Assembly: GCF_014322765.1 (NCBI RefSeq)
Contig: NZ_JAASTZ010000012.1
Span: forward strand, 1-64,000
Reading direction: 5' to 3'
Length of the DNA stretch: 64,000 nucleotides
From: Listeria immobilis
GTDB lineage: Bacteria > Bacillota > Bacilli > Lactobacillales > Listeriaceae
Part shown: positions 9,939 to 19,288 of the stretch, piece by piece
How positions within the stretch are numbered: the stretch's first letter is position 1
How the letters are laid out: each line of letters opens with the position of its first letter
Notes under the pieces: model-generated
Told to the model about the DNA's origin: nothing
What the model saw: only the letters and a program-made list of their open reading frames with translations
The model's database searches: none
Position numbers and translations under genes: made by a program

Positions 9939-10841
9939 TTGCATATTCTACTTACAGGAGCAACAGGTTTTATTGGCGATCATTTAGTACATGAATTAGA
10001 AAAATCAAATCACGAAATCTATATTTTAACTAGAAAACAGCTTAAAGATCGAGCGAATGTACACTATATTGAATGGTTAACATCAGATAAATTACCTAAC
10101 TTGGAAGACTTACCAATTGATATTTGCATTAACCTAGCCGGGGAAGGGTTAATGGATGAAAAATGGTCAAATGATAGAAAGAAGGCGATTGTAAATAGCC
10201 GCATCGAAGCTACTTCAGCGCTTTTATCCATTGTAAAAAAAATGAAAATAAAGCCGAAACTGTGGATTAACGCAAGTGCGATTGGAGCATATAACTCTTC
10301 CAAATCAACCATTTATTTGGATACAGAAGAAAATCCTTATGCAGCTAATTTTCTTGGGAAAACTGTATATGAGTGGGAAAAGACTGCTAGTGCTGCAAAC
10401 GACTTAGGTATTCGTGTTGTTTATGCTCGATTTGGGCTTGTCCTTGGAACGAATGGCGGCTCATTCCCAGCCTTCAAAAAACTGTTTCAAACTTATACTG
10501 GTGGTAAATTAGGAAGTGGGCGTCAATGGTATTCTTGGATTCATGTTGATGATGTTGTTGCTGCAATGTTATTTATTTTTCAGCATGAACAAATAAATGG
10601 CATCGTAAACTTCACAGCACCTCATCCTGTACAAGAGAAGAAATTCGCTGAACGATTAGGTAAAAAAATGCATAAACCTTACAATACACCCATTCCTAAA
10701 AAAATGATTTCCTTAATTCTTGGTGAGCGAGCAATGACCATTCTTGATAGTCAAAGAGCTTATCCAGAAAAATTAATGAGCCATCACTTTGAATTTCAAT
10801 TTGAAACGTTGCAAGAAGCTATTGATGACTTAATTGAATAG
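9939..10841 (+). CDS. TIGR01777-family NAD-dependent epimerase (YfhF-like)
   Basis: Atypical short-chain dehydrogenase, about 300 residues. It begins MHILLTGATGFIGDHLV, an N-terminal Rossmann motif. NASAIGAY and YEWEK supply the Ser and Tyr/Lys region, followed by the family's SWIHVDDVV. Start chosen as TTG at 9939, with AAAGAGGTGA upstream; a GTG at 9930 would sit inside that RBS. Substrate unknown; older names such as CDP-abequose synthase are not supported. Sigma-B-type promoter upstream. It is convergent with mprF and shares its terminator. Confidence 0.8.
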   Translation: MHILLTGATGFIGDHLVHELEKSNHEIYILTRKQLKDRANVHYIEWLTSDKLPNLEDLPIDICINLAGEGLMDEKWSNDRKKAIVNSRIEATSALLSIVKKMKIKPKLWINASAIGAYNSSKSTIYLDTEENPYAANFLGKTVYEWEKTASAANDLGIRVVYARFGLVLGTNGGSFPAFKKLFQTYTGGKLGSGRQWYSWIHVDDVVAAMLFIFQHEQINGIVNFTAPHPVQEKKFAERLGKKMHKPYNTPIPKKMISLILGERAMTILDSQRAYPEKLMSHHFEFQFETLQEAIDDLIE

Positions 10842-10842
10842 A

Positions 10843-10880
10843 AAAAAGTAGATTCTGAATTACTCAGAATCTACTTTTTT
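10843..10880. terminator. Bidirectional terminator overlapping the mprF stop
   Basis: Stem AAAGTAGATTCTGA / CTCAGAATCTACTTTTTT. The last mprF codons and its stop (10860-10862) lie inside the hairpin, so it is shared by mprF and the convergent epimerase gene. Confidence 0.8.
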
Positions 10881-13457
10881 GCTTGCTTCATCAAGTGGTA
10901 TATCTAATACAACTTGATTATTGGCAAGCGGTCGTTTTCTCCCAACGAGGATCATTAATTGGAGCATTGTAAACGCAATAGAGCTTCGTTTTCTAAAAGC
11001 AACAAATTTTTGTTCCCATTCGGTAACATATTTGGATTTAAAATTTCTTAATCCTTTAAAACCATAAAATCCTTGACTATAGCGATATACTAGTCCTGCC
11101 AAACGTTCGCCGAGAAAAGCGTATTTACTTTCCCCAACATTGGCTAATGGCGCCATACCAGCATTGAATATTTGGAAACCATCTTCTTTTGCTTTTTCAA
11201 ATAAATTGATAAATAGAAAATCCATTATGCCAGATGGTGCTTCTTTTGAATAGCGCATTAAGTCGATGGATGTCATTTCGCTCGTATAAGATGGCATCAT
11301 TGTAGCAAAGCCGATAATAGTACCTTCTCCATTTTTTGCGATAGCAATGCCTGCCTGCTCGATATAGTATCTGTCAAAAAAGCCAAGTGAGAATCCTTTT
11401 TCCTCTCTACCATCTAGCCATTCATCAGAAATTGCTCGTAATGTTTTCCACGTCTCTTTATTAAATGGCGGTTGTAACACTTCAAAAGTATATCCTTCCC
11501 GTGCTAATTTATTCATTAGCGCGCGCTCCCCTTTTTTCTTTTTACCGCTCATTGTAAAGCTTTGAACGTCTACAAATCCTTCTTCACCTAGCTTGATAAA
11601 ATCAAAACCGTGATCATGTAAATATGGAATCATCGTACCGCGAACTTCATAGAAGACTGGACGATAACCAAATCGATCAGCATTTGTCATCACTTCTTCA
11701 ATTGCTTCTTCCATTTTGTCCATATTACCTGTTGGTTCCCCCATGATGACCATTTTATCAGCAATTATTCGATAAGCAAAAAGTACTTCTCCGTCTGCTG
11801 CCCAAAATAATAATTTATCACGTAAAAACATTGTATGGCTAACTTCATTTCCGCCCCATTTGGCTAAATGTTCTCGAATTTTTACTGCTTCAAACGGAGA
11901 ACCTAGTTTTTCTTTTGTAGTGGAGAGATAAATGTAAATAATTACTAAGCTGACAACAGCAATGAAAACTCCAACGAAACCGACTAGCCACAAGTGCTCT
12001 GAAGCAATTTGTAAATAATCTGGAATTTTTTTGGAATGTTTAATATTAGGTGAATTATAAATACCGATAATAATATAACCTGCTAGACAGACAATGAATA
12101 TAATACTATCGATAATAATTTTACTCCAAGTATAGACAAGTTTTTCACGATAAAATTCATTTCTTGCTAAGAATAAACAAAGTAAGACGATACCCAGAAA
12201 CACTGCTTGTTTGATAGAAAAGACGCGAGCAAGCGTATTGAAAATTGCACAGCCGAGTACAATAAAGGTAATTATATATGCTTTTTGAGTTTTACATTCA
12301 ATTCCACGAGCAAGTCCAAGTAATAAAAATCCAAAAGCTACTATTGTTATTTGCGATGTAAATAAGAAATTAAATGGCATAATTTTATAGAGTAAAGGTA
12401 CATGATATATCGCATTTGGAATTGCGGATGATAAAATTAATAATAATCCTGAAACATATACAAAAATAACTAAAAAGCGGTGAGCTACCTTTTGTAAGAA
12501 TAATAGTGGTAATCCTTCTAAAAAGTCATTAACACGTTTGCCCGCTTTTTGAACGAAGAATAAAAGTCCGACGAAAAACGGAATAATATAATAAAAAATG
12601 CGGTAAAATAACATCCAAGCAAGTGCAAGTTCTTCTGAAATACCTAATTGACTTAATCCTAGAATCATTACTACATCAAAGGTTCCTACTCCACCTGGTA
12701 CCATCGATGCAATTCCGATTACAGAAGCAATAACAAATAGTGGAAATACTTTAAAGATATCAACTGGCTCCCCAAGCATGATACCTATAATAGCAAAACA
12801 ACCAAACGCAAATCCCCACTCTAACAGAGATGCAACAATTAAGGTTAACTCTCTTTTAATTGGTAGATCTACAAACAATGACTTGCTTTTCCATTTTGTC
12901 ACTATAAACAAGATTGGAAAATACAACCCACCAGCAAGAAGCCACGGCCAGTATTTAATAAAATGGTTCGCAAAGCCTGGTATTAGTAATGTAGCAAGAG
13001 ATACTAAACAATAAATGGATAAACCAGAAACAAGGAATAAAGCGATTTTTGAGATGGCAAGCAATATTTCTTTATGGGAAGCATTTTTTCCATAAAAACT
13101 AGCTCTTAAACTCGCTCCTAACACGCCTCCAAATCCGCCAATATTCGTAAAAGTATTTGTAATCCATCCTGAAGCTACCACATGACTAGGCGAAAACTTT
13201 CCAGGTAATAATTTTACAATAACATAATCGTATAAAAGCATTGGTGTAACTGCTATTAGCCCGATAATAAACATTAGAAATATTTGTTCTGGGCTTTGAG
13301 ATGTTAAGTTTGCTTTTAAAGAAGGATAATCAATATCCTTAGCAATACTAATAATTTCGAATACAACAAACGCCATCACAAAAGTAATAAATACAATTTT
13401 AACAATTGTGCTATTTTTTTGAAACCAACCATAGGCTTGCATTAATTTTTCTTTCAT
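10860..13457 (-). CDS. mprF: Phosphatidylglycerol lysyltransferase / flippase MprF
   Basis: 865 residues, the full two-domain length. The first ~510 residues form about 14 membrane segments (flippase part, with GGVGTFD and the ASGWITNTFTNIGGFGG region). The rest is the cytoplasmic GNAT-like DUF2156 synthase, including EPTGN, FYEVRG and NAGMAPLANVG. MprF uses Lys-tRNA to add lysine to phosphatidylglycerol and exposes it outside, lowering binding of cationic peptides. It follows the vanZ-like gene by 24 nt and is probably cotranscribed. In L. monocytogenes mprF is under VirRS control, and virS is in this window. Confidence 0.93.
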   Translation of the reverse strand: MKEKLMQAYGWFQKNSTIVKIVFITFVMAFVVFEIISIAKDIDYPSLKANLTSQSPEQIFLMFIIGLIAVTPMLLYDYVIVKLLPGKFSPSHVVASGWITNTFTNIGGFGGVLGASLRASFYGKNASHKEILLAISKIALFLVSGLSIYCLVSLATLLIPGFANHFIKYWPWLLAGGLYFPILFIVTKWKSKSLFVDLPIKRELTLIVASLLEWGFAFGCFAIIGIMLGEPVDIFKVFPLFVIASVIGIASMVPGGVGTFDVVMILGLSQLGISEELALAWMLFYRIFYYIIPFFVGLLFFVQKAGKRVNDFLEGLPLLFLQKVAHRFLVIFVYVSGLLLILSSAIPNAIYHVPLLYKIMPFNFLFTSQITIVAFGFLLLGLARGIECKTQKAYIITFIVLGCAIFNTLARVFSIKQAVFLGIVLLCLFLARNEFYREKLVYTWSKIIIDSIIFIVCLAGYIIIGIYNSPNIKHSKKIPDYLQIASEHLWLVGFVGVFIAVVSLVIIYIYLSTTKEKLGSPFEAVKIREHLAKWGGNEVSHTMFLRDKLLFWAADGEVLFAYRIIADKMVIMGEPTGNMDKMEEAIEEVMTNADRFGYRPVFYEVRGTMIPYLHDHGFDFIKLGEEGFVDVQSFTMSGKKKKGERALMNKLAREGYTFEVLQPPFNKETWKTLRAISDEWLDGREEKGFSLGFFDRYYIEQAGIAIAKNGEGTIIGFATMMPSYTSEMTSIDLMRYSKEAPSGIMDFLFINLFEKAKEDGFQIFNAGMAPLANVGESKYAFLGERLAGLVYRYSQGFYGFKGLRNFKSKYVTEWEQKFVAFRKRSSIAFTMLQLMILVGRKRPLANNQVVLDIPLDEASKKVDSE

Positions 13458-13481
13458 ACTGATTCTCCTTAACTAATCCAT

Positions 13482-14156
13482 TCATCTTCGTTTATTTATT
13501 CGTTTTCTTACCGGCGGAATAATATAGGCAAATAAAATACCAATTAAACCACTTAATGTATTTAAAATAATATCATCCACATCTGTTGAGCGGTCTGGTG
13601 GTAACGATATACCCTCAAAACCAGTAATCATCGTTGTTTGAATAAATTGCAGCAACTCAATTCCGCATGAAGTTAGAAAGACTACCATTAATGCCTTCCA
13701 TCCAGAATTAGTTATCTTAAAGTAAAGCAAAAAGAAAGATAACGGTGATAGTAATAAGACATTCCCAATAATTTGAATAATAGTTGGCATCGTTGGTAAG
13801 GTTTGCGTAAATGTATTTTCGATTGTTGTAAATGGAATTAAATTAATCATTTCTTTTTGAATATGAAAATTTCCCGTATATATACTATTTACAAAATCGC
13901 CAATAGAGATATAGGCAACAAGATGTAATAAAATAAAAATATATAATATAAAAACGCAAAACCAGATAAAGTCTAGCCAATTTTTTAATTTTGCCATTTT
14001 AGCTAATATGATTGTTGCGATAAATAGCAAACAACTATTTGCTATTGTATTAATTAAATCTGCATTATTTCCAAATTGTAGTGCCAAGGATACACCATAT
14101 AATAGGTATAACACAGGCAATAGCAATACAAAAAAACGGCATTTTTGGACTTGCAT
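13482..14156 (-). CDS. VanZ-family membrane protein
   Basis: 224 residues with five to six hydrophobic segments (about 9-30, 36-55, 65-88, 120-145, 155-170 and 190-215). The VanZ signature is visible: NLIPFTTI near residue 95, GNVLLLSPLSFFLLYF, and SCGIELLQFIQTTM followed by RSTDVDDIILNTLSGLIG. VanZ-like proteins are of unclear function; some affect glycopeptide susceptibility. Weak RBS (GAAGGC), so translation may be low. It lies upstream of mprF in the same direction and would be coexpressed with it. Confidence 0.8.
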   Translation of the reverse strand: MQVQKCRFFVLLLPVLYLLYGVSLALQFGNNADLINTIANSCLLFIATIILAKMAKLKNWLDFIWFCVFILYIFILLHLVAYISIGDFVNSIYTGNFHIQKEMINLIPFTTIENTFTQTLPTMPTIIQIIGNVLLLSPLSFFLLYFKITNSGWKALMVVFLTSCGIELLQFIQTTMITGFEGISLPPDRSTDVDDIILNTLSGLIGILFAYIIPPVRKRINKRR

Positions 14157-14361
14157 GTGAGTATTCCAACGCCTTCCATTTCAAGATAATTTCAAACTCT
14201 CTAAATGAGCTTCTAGTAATAGTTTAGCAGATATAAAAATGAAAAGAAAGGCTGTATATACTTACATTTTTGCAAGCTTAGGTAAGGTACACTAGTTTCC
14301 ATTTTACCTTTTCGAAAAAAAGTGCTACAATTTCTTAATGATATTCGTGGAGGAGACTAGA

Positions 14362-15327
14362 ATGAAGGAATTATTTGGATTACTAAAAGAAGGTAATAAA
14401 TCAGCTTTAACAGCAGCTCTTGTTAATACAATTGTTTCGATTATAAAAGGTGTAACTTATTTTTTCACAGGTAATATCGCGATGTTTGCGGAGACTTTAC
14501 ACAGTCTTGGTGATGCTGCTAACCAATTTTTTGTTTTTATCGGTTCGGCATTAAGCAAAAAAAGACCAACAAAACGTTTTCCACATGGTTTTGGTCGTAT
14601 GGTCAATTTAGTATTACTAGGAGCCGTTATTGTTGTTGGTATTATGGCGTTTGAAACCATTCGTGAAGGTTTTGCACATATAATTCACCCTGGTAGTTCC
14701 ACTGGTTTCCTTATAAATTTAATTGTTCTTTTGCTTTGTACAGCCCTTGAGTTCTCCGTTCTTATAAAAGCAATGCGTGAAATCACACATGATGTTGGTT
14801 TAGAATCAAAAGGACTTGCCTTATTTAAAGATAGTATTCATAACCTAAGCAAAGCCAAAGCAGCAACAAAACTTGTATTTCTTGAAGATTCTGTTGCTAC
14901 TGGTGGCGGGCTTTTGGCAATGATTGCTGTGATTATTTCGCATTACACACCTTACCATCAAGCGGAAGGGATTGCTTCCATGCTAATTGGTGTAATGATG
15001 TTTATCGTTGTTGGAAAAGTCTTTTTAGATAATGCTGCCGGAGTTATTGGTGAGTCTGACAAAAGTATGCATTTAACTGTTGGTCAATTGGTGATGAGCG
15101 ATCCTGATGTGCGTGATATTCAAGTATTAACCGTTCTTAAGGAAGGCGATGTATTTCATGTGGATGTTGAAATTGAGCTAGATCCTATGCTTACATTAGC
15201 TGAAGTAGATGATATTAAGGACCGATTAGAGGATAATATTGGTAAACTACGCGGTGTTGCAGATGTTCTTATTTCGTTTGATGAGGATGACGCAATTCGA
15301 AATTGGGAATACGGAGACGGTCGTTAA
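14362..15327 (+). CDS. Cation diffusion facilitator family transporter
   Basis: 321 residues from the ATG at 14362, preferred over an upstream in-frame ATG because GGAGGA (14349-14354) lies 7 nt before it. Five to six membrane segments occupy about the first 220 residues. TM2 carries the metal-ligand pattern H-x3-D (TLHSLGDAANQ), and a second Asp pair follows in FLEDSVATGGG. The C-terminal ~90 residues are the cytoplasmic ferredoxin-like domain (HVDVEIELDP). It probably exports a divalent metal in exchange for protons; the metal is not predictable. Terminated by a shared hairpin. Confidence 0.85.
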   Translation: MKELFGLLKEGNKSALTAALVNTIVSIIKGVTYFFTGNIAMFAETLHSLGDAANQFFVFIGSALSKKRPTKRFPHGFGRMVNLVLLGAVIVVGIMAFETIREGFAHIIHPGSSTGFLINLIVLLLCTALEFSVLIKAMREITHDVGLESKGLALFKDSIHNLSKAKAATKLVFLEDSVATGGGLLAMIAVIISHYTPYHQAEGIASMLIGVMMFIVVGKVFLDNAAGVIGESDKSMHLTVGQLVMSDPDVRDIQVLTVLKEGDVFHVDVEIELDPMLTLAEVDDIKDRLEDNIGKLRGVADVLISFDEDDAIRNWEYGDGR

Positions 15328-15332
15328 TAAAT

Positions 15333-15375
15333 AAAAAAGCCAAGTGTTGCCGCTACAGACTGCACTTGGCTTTTT
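15333..15375. terminator. Bidirectional terminator
   Basis: Stem AAAAAGCCAAGTG / CACTTGGCTTTTT between convergent genes ending at 15327 and 15381. Confidence 0.85.
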
Positions 15376-15380
15376 GGTTA

Positions 15381-15929
15381 CTATTTTAAATCTTCCGGGT
15401 TAATTATGGCTAGTACTTGATGATCCTCCCAGGTTCCATTAATCCGAACGTTTTTGATTGCTAAGCCTTCCAAATGAAATCCCGCTTTTAAAAGCACCTG
15501 CTTAGAACGCTCATTTTTGGGCATGACTCCTGCTTCAATTCGGTGAAGTCCTAAAATATCAAAGCCAAAATCAACCATTAATTTTACCGCTTCTGTCGCG
15601 TAGCCATTCCCATTATGTTCTTTATCTAAAAAATAACCGATAAAAGCGGATTGCAAAGATTCTCGTAAAATACTAAATAAATTAATTGTTCCTATTAAAA
15701 CATCCGTCTCTTTTAAAAATATCCCATAGTAATATTCCACATCATTTGCAGCAAAATCTTCTAAACGTAAAATAAGCGCTTGTTGTTCTTCTATTGTATA
15801 AAAACGCTCATCTCGCTCCATTGAATAATTTTCAAAAAATGCTTTATTTTTTAAATGAAATGCTAGTTTTTGATCAATATCCGTTAGTTGAAATGGTTTT
15901 AGATAAATTCTTTCCCCTGTAATCCGCAT
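15381..15929 (-). CDS. RimJ/RimL-type GNAT N-acetyltransferase
   Basis: 182 residues. The opening ITGERIYLKPFQLTD is typical of the RimJ/RimL group, and the acetyl-CoA site is visible around LDKEHNGNGYATEAVKLMVDF (about 114-134). It is followed by HRIEAGVMPKNERSKQVLLKAGF, another signature of this group. It may acetylate a protein N-terminus or a small molecule. RBS GGAAGGGTTAGG just before the ATG. In the L. monocytogenes order I remember, a chemotaxis-receptor-like gene follows upstream, but it is absent here. Confidence 0.82.
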   Translation of the reverse strand: MRITGERIYLKPFQLTDIDQKLAFHLKNKAFFENYSMERDERFYTIEEQQALILRLEDFAANDVEYYYGIFLKETDVLIGTINLFSILRESLQSAFIGYFLDKEHNGNGYATEAVKLMVDFGFDILGLHRIEAGVMPKNERSKQVLLKAGFHLEGLAIKNVRINGTWEDHQVLAIINPEDLK

Positions 15930-16266
15930 CCTAACCCTTCCCGTATTTTTCTAAATTATAAATTTGTTTTTCAATGATTGCAAGTTATACTCTTTTTTGA
16001 TTTTTATTTTATAATTTAGACAAATATAGGATGATCGTTGAACCAAAAGGCTAATACTTCTACAACAGATAAAAAAGATGACCTAATGAAAATAAAAATA
16101 CCCACCTATTCATTTAGGCGGGCGTTTGATTTAATTTTAAAATAGTTTTCAATTCTGCTTTAAACATCCGTCGCTATAATTTGTTAAATGGCCCTACTAA
16201 ATCCTCTAGTATCACTATTCTACAACGTTCGCTGTTTTATCAAAAAATTTTTTGATTTATAGAATC
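15930..16266. other. 337-bp intergenic region, no convincing gene
   Basis: Contains a leftward terminator-like hairpin (16095-16122). A 35-codon TTG frame at 16038-16145 runs through that hairpin and was not accepted. From memory, the equivalent place in L. monocytogenes carries lmo1699 (chemotaxis receptor) and lmo1700, so this may be a deletion scar or the ancestral empty state. Confidence 0.5.
16095..16122 (-). terminator. Leftward terminator-like hairpin
   Basis: On the minus strand CCCGCCTA...TAGGTGGG is followed by TATTTTTATT. It lies 145 bp downstream of fosX, with no gene between them. Confidence 0.5.
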
Positions 16267-16665
16267 CTATTTATAATGGCGCAGTCTTTCCTCCAGTGTC
16301 CCGGCATGTAGCTCAAATAGATGATTATCGAAATCATAAAAGTAAATTGATTGTCCTTCTCCGGGAACGCGAGCACGAGCTGGTTTTATTTCTGCGCCAA
16401 CTGCTTCAATTTTGCGAAGATATTCCTCTATTTCATCAGCTTGAATTTCAAAAGCAATATGATTATATGTGCGATCTTGTAAAGAATCCCCTTCCATGAT
16501 ACATACCCATAACCCTGCGATTATAAAGAATTTCTCTTTGGAAAGGGAGAAAGTTGTTTCCCCACTTTCATAAACTTCTTTAGCATTAAAAATAGTTGTT
16601 AAAAAGGTAGTTGTTTTTTCTAAATCTTGTACAATTAAAGTGATATGACTTAATCCAGCAACCAA
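16267..16665 (-). CDS. fosX: Fosfomycin resistance hydrolase FosX
   Basis: 132 residues, vicinal-oxygen-chelate (glyoxalase) fold. FosX uses Mn2+ and water to open the epoxide of fosfomycin, giving intrinsic resistance in Listeria. The metal ligands H7, H69 and E118 and the FosX-specific general base E44 (LSKEKFF) are all present, separating it from the thiol-using FosA/FosB. The TYNHIAF and YFYDFDNHLFELH segments are as in Listeria FosX, but several other positions seem different from my memory of the L. monocytogenes protein. Starts with TTG, with GAGGTG about 7 nt upstream. It lies 17 nt downstream of rlmCD and is probably cotranscribed with it. Confidence 0.9.
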   Translation of the reverse strand: MVAGLSHITLIVQDLEKTTTFLTTIFNAKEVYESGETTFSLSKEKFFIIAGLWVCIMEGDSLQDRTYNHIAFEIQADEIEEYLRKIEAVGAEIKPARARVPGEGQSIYFYDFDNHLFELHAGTLEERLRHYK

Positions 16666-16682
16666 AAAAACACCTCATTTAC

Positions 16683-18062
16683 TTAATTATTTTTAAGTTC
16701 TAAAAGTACCACTGTTTCCACATGTGCTGTTTGCGGGAACATATCCACAGGTTGGATATAGCGAACGCGATATTTTTTCGCAAGTAATGCCAAATCGCGT
16801 GCAAGTGTTGATGGATTACAAGATACATAAACTAATTGTTCTGCTTCTGCTTGTAGTAAAGATTGAATCAAACCTTTGTCGCAACCGCTTCTTGGTGGAT
16901 CGACTATTACGGCATTTGGTTTAAAGCCTTCATTCATCCATTTTGGTAAAATATCTTCTGCTTTGCCAACTTCATAGTAGACATTTTCTAAGCCATTTTT
17001 TTCGGCGTTTCGTTTGGCGTCTTCAATTGATTCTGGAATAATATCCATGCCGCGAACTTCTTTTACTTTCGAGGCAAATGTTTGGCCAATAGTTCCAACT
17101 CCACAGTAAGCATCGACTAGAGTTTCACTACCTGTAAGTACGAGCGCTTTTTCTACTTCTTGATAAAGTCGTTCGGTTTGGAACGGATTTAATTGGAAAA
17201 AGGCACGTGCAGATAAATTAAATTCTAGTTCCATTAATTTTTCATGGATACTTTCTTTTCCTGCTAAAAGGAAGGTTTCTTCGCCAAATATAATAGATGA
17301 TTTGGCTTGATTCACATTTTGCATTATGGAGGTTACTTCTGGTAACGCTGCTTCGATTTCTGCGAGGATTTCCCGTTTTTTAGGTAATTTTTTACTATTT
17401 GTAATAAAGACTAATTGGGTTTCACCGGTTTTTACACCTGTTCGAACGACAAGTGTGCGAACAATCCCGCTGCCAGCTTTTTCGTCATAAATCGGAACGG
17501 CATATTTTTCAAGCAAATCACGGACAAAATTCGTTACTTTAATAGTTGCTGGTTGTTGAACAATACAATCTTCAATTGGTACTAATTGATGTGAATTTAC
17601 TCCAAATAATCCCGTCTCCACTTGACCACTACCAACTAAACGTGTTTGGAACTGGCTTTTATTGCGGTAACGCCATGGATCTTCCATACCAATTGTGGCG
17701 CGGATATTTAATTTTTGCGGATTTATTTTTGTATGTTTTTCAATTGATTGAATAACAATATCTCGTTTTAATTCAAGTTGAGCATTATATGCCACATGTT
17801 GCAGCTGACATCCACCACACGCTTCATATACTGGGCATGGTGCGGTAACTCGGTTAGGGGATTTCTTACGGATTTTGTTGATTTTTGCTTCGGTAAAACG
17901 ATCACGCACTTTGACGGCTTCTACAACTACCTCTTCTCCGGTAATTGCGCCAGGAACAAATACAACTGCTTTTTTAAAGTAGCCAATTCCTTCCCCATTG
18001 ATTCCCATACGTCTAATCGTTAGTGGGAATTTTTGTCCTTCTTCTACTGGATTTTGATTCAT
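16683..18062 (-). CDS. rlmCD: 23S rRNA (uracil-5-)-methyltransferase RlmCD
   Basis: 459 residues. An N-terminal TRAM domain (about 8-65) is followed by an iron-sulfur Cys set ([14 protein letters not shown], about 80-93, with a further Cys expected nearby). The C-terminal SAM-dependent domain has [18 protein letters not shown] and the nucleophile region [13 protein letters not shown]. In B. subtilis the single enzyme RlmCD makes m5U at two positions of 23S rRNA; the gene is often labelled rumA. RBS TGGAGG. Leads a two-gene unit with fosX. Confidence 0.88.
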   Translation of the reverse strand: MNQNPVEEGQKFPLTIRRMGINGEGIGYFKKAVVFVPGAITGEEVVVEAVKVRDRFTEAKINKIRKKSPNRVTAPCPVYEACGGCQLQHVAYNAQLELKRDIVIQSIEKHTKINPQKLNIRATIGMEDPWRYRNKSQFQTRLVGSGQVETGLFGVNSHQLVPIEDCIVQQPATIKVTNFVRDLLEKYAVPIYDEKAGSGIVRTLVVRTGVKTGETQLVFITNSKKLPKKREILAEIEAALPEVTSIMQNVNQAKSSIIFGEETFLLAGKESIHEKLMELEFNLSARAFFQLNPFQTERLYQEVEKALVLTGSETLVDAYCGVGTIGQTFASKVKEVRGMDIIPESIEDAKRNAEKNGLENVYYEVGKAEDILPKWMNEGFKPNAVIVDPPRSGCDKGLIQSLLQAEAEQLVYVSCNPSTLARDLALLAKKYRVRYIQPVDMFPQTAHVETVVLLELKNN

Positions 18063-18126
18063 TATTTTCCTCCATCATTCCAAGTCTTCATTAATACTAA
18101 CAAAAAAACATCGACTTGTCAGTAGT

Positions 18127-18507
18127 TTATGGCATGATTTCAAGACTTTCATCGACAATTATGCTATTTTCTACGGAACGGATCATCGAACAGTATTTTG
18201 GGGTTAGTTTTAATGCTTTTTCTAATGTTTTTGGGTTTAAATTATCACTGGTTATTTTAAAGTGTAATTGGATATGACTAATTCGATTTTCTTCCTCTGG
18301 TATACGTTTCATCGTTGCATCAATCCATAAATCGGTGAAATGGATGCGCTTTTTTTGTAAAATATTTCGAAATACAATGGCACTACAACTCGCTACAGAC
18401 ATTAGCATTAAGTCTGCGGGTGAATAATCAGTCGAGTTTTCATCAATGAAAAATCCCCCTGTGTCAAATCCATTTTTGGTATACACTAATTTTAATGGTT
18501 TGGTCAT
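18127..18507 (-). CDS. OsmC/Ohr-family protein
   Basis: 126 residues from the ATG at 18507 (MTKPLKLVYTKNG). A longer frame exists, but it would run through the divergent promoter of the next gene and has no RBS. The family segments SPADLMLMSVASCSAIV (first Cys) and KYCSMIRSVENS (second Cys) are present, giving the two cysteines of OsmC/Ohr-type peroxidases. Members reduce organic hydroperoxides; this small YhfA-like subgroup is not characterised. Monocistronic. Confidence 0.78.
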   Translation of the reverse strand: MTKPLKLVYTKNGFDTGGFFIDENSTDYSPADLMLMSVASCSAIVFRNILQKKRIHFTDLWIDATMKRIPEEENRISHIQLHFKITSDNLNPKTLEKALKLTPKYCSMIRSVENSIIVDESLEIMP

Positions 18508-18610
18508 CCTAATCCCTGGTTTCTTCTCTTTTATCGTACAAAAAATCTCTTTATTAAGCAAACTCGTAGTATAATGAATAAATAGTCGGCCAAAAAAGGA
18601 GGCTACTCTC

Positions 18611-19258
18611 ATGATGAAAGGAGTAGAAAAAAACGTGATTGTTTTAGCTGGAATGATTGGTGCTGGAAAAAGTAGCTATACTGAACTAATTGCTAAAGAA
18701 CTTGGGACAAAAGCATTTTATGAAAGCATTCAAGATAATCGAATTTTAGAACTGTTTTATGCAGACCCTAAAAGATGGGCCTTCGCGTTGCAAATTTACT
18801 TTTTAAATACACGCTTTCGAAGTATAAAAGCTGCGTTGACTGATCAAAACAATGTGCTGGATCGAAGCATTTATGAAGATGCCCTTTTCACGCAAATAAA
18901 TTATGAGGAAGGGAATATTTCTGAACCAGAAATGGATACTTACCTTGATTTACTTGATAACATGATGGAAGAGCTAGAGTTTATGCCAAAAAAAGCGCCT
19001 GATTTGTTGATTTATTTACGTGGCAGTCTGGATACTGTTTTAAAACGAATTTCTTTGCGCGGACGTCCTTATGAGCAAATTCAAAATAACCCTGGGCTAC
19101 TTGATTATTACAAACACCTGCATAGTCGCTATGACAGCTGGTTTGAGTCATACAATAAAAGTGCTACGCTTGTCATTAATATTGATGAAGTGGATATTAA
19201 TAAACCAGCAGAGGCAAAACTAGTAATGCAACTAATCCACGATAAATTAAAACGCTAA
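18611..19258 (+). CDS. Deoxynucleoside kinase (deoxyguanosine kinase family)
   Basis: 215 residues. The P-loop GMIGAGKSSYTE (about 14-25), the ERS-like LDRSIYEDALF (about 84-94) and the RGRPYEQ lid segment are those of the dGK/dAK family that salvages purine deoxynucleosides. Listeria usually has more than one such kinase, so whether it prefers dG, dA or dC cannot be told. Starts at the first of two tandem ATGs, with AAAAGGAGG upstream and a TATAAT at 18570-18575. The stop overlaps a bidirectional terminator. Confidence 0.85.
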   Translation: MMKGVEKNVIVLAGMIGAGKSSYTELIAKELGTKAFYESIQDNRILELFYADPKRWAFALQIYFLNTRFRSIKAALTDQNNVLDRSIYEDALFTQINYEEGNISEPEMDTYLDLLDNMMEELEFMPKKAPDLLIYLRGSLDTVLKRISLRGRPYEQIQNNPGLLDYYKHLHSRYDSWFESYNKSATLVINIDEVDINKPAEAKLVMQLIHDKLKR

Positions 19259-19288
19259 AACAGGATGAGTCTGTTTTAGCGTTTTAAT
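19253..19288. terminator. Bidirectional terminator
   Basis: Perfect stem CGCTAAAACAG / CTGTTTTAGCG with flanking T and A runs, overlapping the kinase stop and lying just before the convergent stop at 19284. Confidence 0.85.

Noticed and set aside
16095-16122. Hairpin as a rightward terminator of the acetyltransferase region
   Set aside because: The T-rich tail is on the minus strand and the acetyltransferase is itself leftward, starting on the other side.
16038-16145. 35-codon frame with TTG start in the gap before fosX
   Set aside because: It runs straight through a terminator-like hairpin, has only a weak RBS and matches nothing I know; probably chance.
18508-18612. Longer N-terminus for the OsmC-like gene
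   Set aside because: No RBS, and it overlaps the divergent kinase promoter and start.
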